Shown piece by piece: positions 22,368 to 24,802 of a stretch of 24,802 bases of DNA. The stretch comes from a virus, in the IMG/VR virus record IMGVR_UViG_3300007345_000260, positions 1 to 24,802 of that record. One strand, 5' to 3'. The notes under the pieces are model-generated. The model made no database searches. It saw nothing but the letters and a program-made list of their open reading frames with translations, and was not told the DNA's origin. Numbering within the stretch: position 1 is the first letter of the stretch; every line of letters starts with the position of its first letter. The position numbers were made by a program, and so were the translations under genes.

Positions 22368-24178
22368 TAAAAAATGCTAATTTAAACGAATTAGATATTT
22401 ATAAAGGTTATTTATTATGGATTAATATGGCAGAGAGAGGCAGAACAGCACATGGCTGTTCTGTCATTGATACTTCTGAAAATGTTATTAATTATTATAA
22501 ATGCGGATCTGAAAATAAAGAACCTAAAAAGAGTTCTGAAAATGATGAAGCATTACAAATGTTAGGTAAATGTGTTAACTCTCTTTCTGATCCTAGGATT
22601 ATGTTTGTTCATGATAGAGCAGCTTCTACTTTTGCAGGTGGAACGAATAACAGAGAAAACACTCAACCTTTAATAGTACCTTTTAATGATGAAGATCATA
22701 TCTCTTTAATGCATAATGGTACTATCCATAACATGGAAGATATTTATTTTAAACAAACTGGAAAAAATCCAGATCCCAAATTATCTGATTCTTATTTAGC
22801 AGCTCTCCTTTTCCAAGAAGAGAAATATGATTGGTTAGCTAATTATATAGGTGCTGCTTCTTTAGTGTGGTATAATACTGCTACAAAGAAAGTTTATATG
22901 TGGAGAGGGCAATCTCCAGATTATCAAGACGATAAACTTTTGTCTGAAGAAAGGCCACTTTATTATGTTACAAAAAAAGATAGGATAGAGTTTGCTTCTA
23001 CTATAGAAGCATTATTTAACACTGATCTAGATCCTGATTTAGATTCTATACTTAGTTTACCAGCTAATACTTTATTTAGTGTTAATTTGGAAAATTTAGA
23101 GTTAGAAGAGATTGTAAAATTAGACAGAAGTAAAGCTCATCAAAAAGAGAGCTATCATCATGGAAGTTATGGAGGTTATGGTGGATATGGTGGATATGGC
23201 AGCCAGAATAGATATAACCCTTATCAAGGAATGAGAAGACCTACTCAGAATAAACCTTCCTTACCTAAAAAAGTACAACCTTTAGATCATAATGCATATT
23301 TAAAAAGCCAAGACTTAGGAGGACTTTTTGAAGCTATTCCCTTTTGTATTAATTATCCTGATAACTATAATGATATTATTTCTAGATTACCTGTTGAAGC
23401 TGTTTATATGACAGAATTTAAAAGTAATTTAAGAGATTCTAAAATTAATTTGTTTGCAGGTCTATATTACAATAATGGAGGTTTGATGCATTCTCAATTT
23501 CCTGTTTACTCTTCTTTAGCTGATTATGATAACTTCCCTCCTATAGCAGACAATTATTTAAATATTCCTTATCTAGTAAGTAATGTTACAAGTAATGTAC
23601 TTAGTTTTAAATTCAAAAAAGAGCTAGTAGAAGAGTATTTCTGGAAGGGTCTTCTATGCAAAGATAAAGAAAGCTTCTTAAAATTAGAATACTTAGTAAA
23701 TAATAATAAATCTACTCAAGTTATTACAGCATTAGAGTTATCTACTTATTTGAAATGTCCTACTTTTTACGGAGTAATCATTGATAATAATAGAGTTAAC
23801 TTTACTGTGTCAGATACTTACTATAAAGGTATGTTATTAAGTAGTCATTTTAAAAACTATATAGAAATATTTCCTTATACTAACATTAATTATAATTACC
23901 AGAACAGAAGTCTTACTAACAATTATTATAATTATTGCTTAGCTACTTTCTTGAGAGGCATATTTAACGGTGTATTTAGTATGAGAAATTATGAAGAATT
24001 AATTTCCCCTATTAACGTAGCAGGTTTAGATAACATATTATATGGAAAATACTCTTTATCTGATTTAAAATCTAAGATAGCAGAAAAAATGAAATCATTA
24101 GATTCTAGTATATCTATAAAGGATACTAAAATCAAACTTCATAAAATATTTTTAGGCAATGAGAGCACCGAGAAATAA
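22346..24178 (+). CDS. Class II glutamine amidotransferase fused to an unknown C-terminal domain
   Basis: A 610-residue protein. The N-terminal Ntn-hydrolase domain (about 1-255) begins MCGIAGI, so Cys2 becomes the nucleophile after Met removal. FVHDRAAST (87-95), LMHNGTIHN (121-129, oxyanion Asn124/Gly125) and DSYLAALL (148-155) complete the GAT-II site, which releases ammonia from glutamine. A flexible linker (about 262-312) contains a Tyr-Gly-Gly repeat and then Pro/Lys-rich sequence. The last 300 residues form a domain I do not recognise; it is not an asparagine synthetase or a sugar isomerase. Ammonia could feed a ligase such as the neighbouring ATP-grasp enzyme; alternatively the domain cleaves gamma-glutamyl amides. 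Confidence 0.9.
   Translation: MCGIAGIIKNANLNELDIYKGYLLWINMAERGRTAHGCSVIDTSENVINYYKCGSENKEPKKSSENDEALQMLGKCVNSLSDPRIMFVHDRAASTFAGGTNNRENTQPLIVPFNDEDHISLMHNGTIHNMEDIYFKQTGKNPDPKLSDSYLAALLFQEEKYDWLANYIGAASLVWYNTATKKVYMWRGQSPDYQDDKLLSEERPLYYVTKKDRIEFASTIEALFNTDLDPDLDSILSLPANTLFSVNLENLELEEIVKLDRSKAHQKESYHHGSYGGYGGYGGYGSQNRYNPYQGMRRPTQNKPSLPKKVQPLDHNAYLKSQDLGGLFEAIPFCINYPDNYNDIISRLPVEAVYMTEFKSNLRDSKINLFAGLYYNNGGLMHSQFPVYSSLADYDNFPPIADNYLNIPYLVSNVTSNVLSFKFKKELVEEYFWKGLLCKDKESFLKLEYLVNNNKSTQVITALELSTYLKCPTFYGVIIDNNRVNFTVSDTYYKGMLLSSHFKNYIEIFPYTNINYNYQNRSLTNNYYNYCLATFLRGIFNGVFSMRNYEELISPINVAGLDNILYGKYSLSDLKSKIAEKMKSLDSSISIKDTKIKLHKIFLGNESTEK
23168..23200 (+). repeat. In-frame Tyr-Gly-Gly repeat in the GAT-II linker
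   Basis: Three and two-thirds copies of a 9-base TATGGNGGN unit encode YGG-YGG-YGG-YG (residues 275-285). Third bases vary between copies, so slippage is not recent or is limited. It forms a flexible aromatic-glycine linker between the amidotransferase and the C-terminal domain. Confidence 0.8.
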
Positions 24179-24802
24179 AATCAAAGGTTACATAGTGTTT
24201 AACGGAGATATTTACCACTCAAGTGAAGTAGTACAACTCTCTAATGGGAGTTATATCCCTAAGAAATTCGCTTTATTTAACCCTGGTAAGAATGTTTATA
24301 TTCAGAAAGATAATGGCTATTACCCTAACGGGATTATGATTAAAGATAAGAAAATTATTCCTGTCTTTATAGATACTTATAAAAATGTTTATCATTTAAA
24401 ATTAGGTTATAACGGCTCAGAGACTTTTAAAATTAAAAGTAATATTACTAAAATATTTAAAGGAGAAGAGATTAAAAATCCTAATAGTTTAGATAATAAA
24501 TGTATTGAATTTATAAACTCTTTTCCTTCTCTAAAAGAAGCTAGAGAGTTTTTACATGCAAACATTATATCTGATATTATTAGTTTTCATAATTCAGATA
24601 TTTATGATGATTTTCTACTCTATACAGAAGAAGGAGAAGAGATACCTTCTTTTTTAACTTTCAAAAATAATATATTTTATTTAAAAAGTTATATGTCTCT
24701 ATTAGAGAGAGAACCTGCAGTTAATTATTGGGGAATTTATTTTAATAAATTTCCTTATAATATTAGTGAGTATTCTCCAAGTATTAAAAAAGAGATTGAG
24801 AA
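24159..24802 (+). CDS. Large hypothetical protein, truncated by window edge
   Basis: An open frame from ATG 24159 runs 214 codons to the right edge without a stop. It overlaps the GAT-II gene by 20 bases. The N-terminus has strand-rich, Tyr/Asn-rich repeats (YIVFNGDIYHSSEVV, YIPKKFALFNPGKNVYI), a middle with KLGYNGSETFKIK and a helical region near 127-150. No signal peptide. Its place directly after ATP-grasp and GAT-II makes it a candidate substrate or partner of that system, but no family is recognised and the C-terminus is missing. Confidence 0.75.
   Translation, partial: MRAPRNKIKGYIVFNGDIYHSSEVVQLSNGSYIPKKFALFNPGKNVYIQKDNGYYPNGIMIKDKKIIPVFIDTYKNVYHLKLGYNGSETFKIKSNITKIFKGEEIKNPNSLDNKCIEFINSFPSLKEAREFLHANIISDIISFHNSDIYDDFLLYTEEGEEIPSFLTFKNNIFYLKSYMSLLEREPAVNYWGIYFNKFPYNISEYSPSIKKEIE

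Noticed and set aside
1-24802. TAG or TGA recoding, as in some crAss-like phages
   Set aside because: TAG ends genes at 4203, 11564 and 14060, and TGA ends others, each at natural overlaps with the next gene. Long genes contain no in-frame stops, and no suppressor tRNA is seen.

Overview
The window reads as an interior piece of a large, AT-rich tailed-phage genome, most likely infecting a Bacteroidetes host and possibly crAss-like. Every credible gene lies on the + strand. Neighbouring genes overlap or nearly touch, often with ATGA or TAATG junctions. Purine-rich ribosome-binding sites are mostly weak or absent, and two lipoproteins carry short Bacteroidetes-style signal peptides. TAA, TAG and TGA all end genes, so the standard code applies. 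No capsid, tail, terminase, integrase or tRNA gene was recognised.

Layout. Positions 1-2079 hold small early or accessory genes: a DUF4365-like possible nuclease, a secreted SleB-type cell-wall hydrolase and a lipoprotein, closed by a terminator at 2101-2127. Positions 2143-5933 hold a family A DNA polymerase with intact proofreading, two small genes, a lipoprotein and a polytopic membrane protein. Positions 5933-7597 hold two different gamma-glutamylcyclotransferase-like genes around one unknown. Positions 7598-10136 hold a two-gene unit present twice in tandem (A-B-A'-B'); both A proteins share a striking HPDCCGE motif. Positions 10133-11564 hold unknown, secreted and membrane proteins. The 111-base gap at 11565-11675 holds a hairpin and a compact RNA that folds as an HDV-like self-cleaving ribozyme (11599-11648), resembling the minimal theta ribozymes described from gut phages. 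Positions 11676-15674 hold small unknowns, an SF2 helicase, a zinc-ribbon protein, a MazG-like protein and a Cys-every-third-residue protein. Positions 15677-18864 form a replication/recombination block: a possible helicase partner, a DnaB-like helicase, a RecA-fold ATPase and a candidate ssDNA-binding protein, ending in a strong terminator at 18879-18909. Positions 18932-24802 carry a glutamine-synthetase-like amidoligase, a TOPRIM primase, uracil-DNA glycosylase, an ATP-grasp ligase, a class II glutamine amidotransferase fusion and a truncated unknown.

Two themes stand out. First, replication: PolA, SF2 helicase, DnaB-like helicase, RecA-like ATPase, primase, UDG and MazG-like protein form much of a self-supplied replication machine. 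Second, amide/peptide-bond chemistry: two cyclotransferases, an amidoligase, an ATP-grasp ligase and a GAT-II enzyme together match the kind of phage amidoligase systems predicted by comparative genomics to build or remove peptide-like modifications. Their substrate is unknown, and the duplicated HPDCCGE genes beside the cyclotransferases are candidate partners. The ribozyme between two gene blocks suggests self-cleavage of a polycistronic transcript at 11598/11599.
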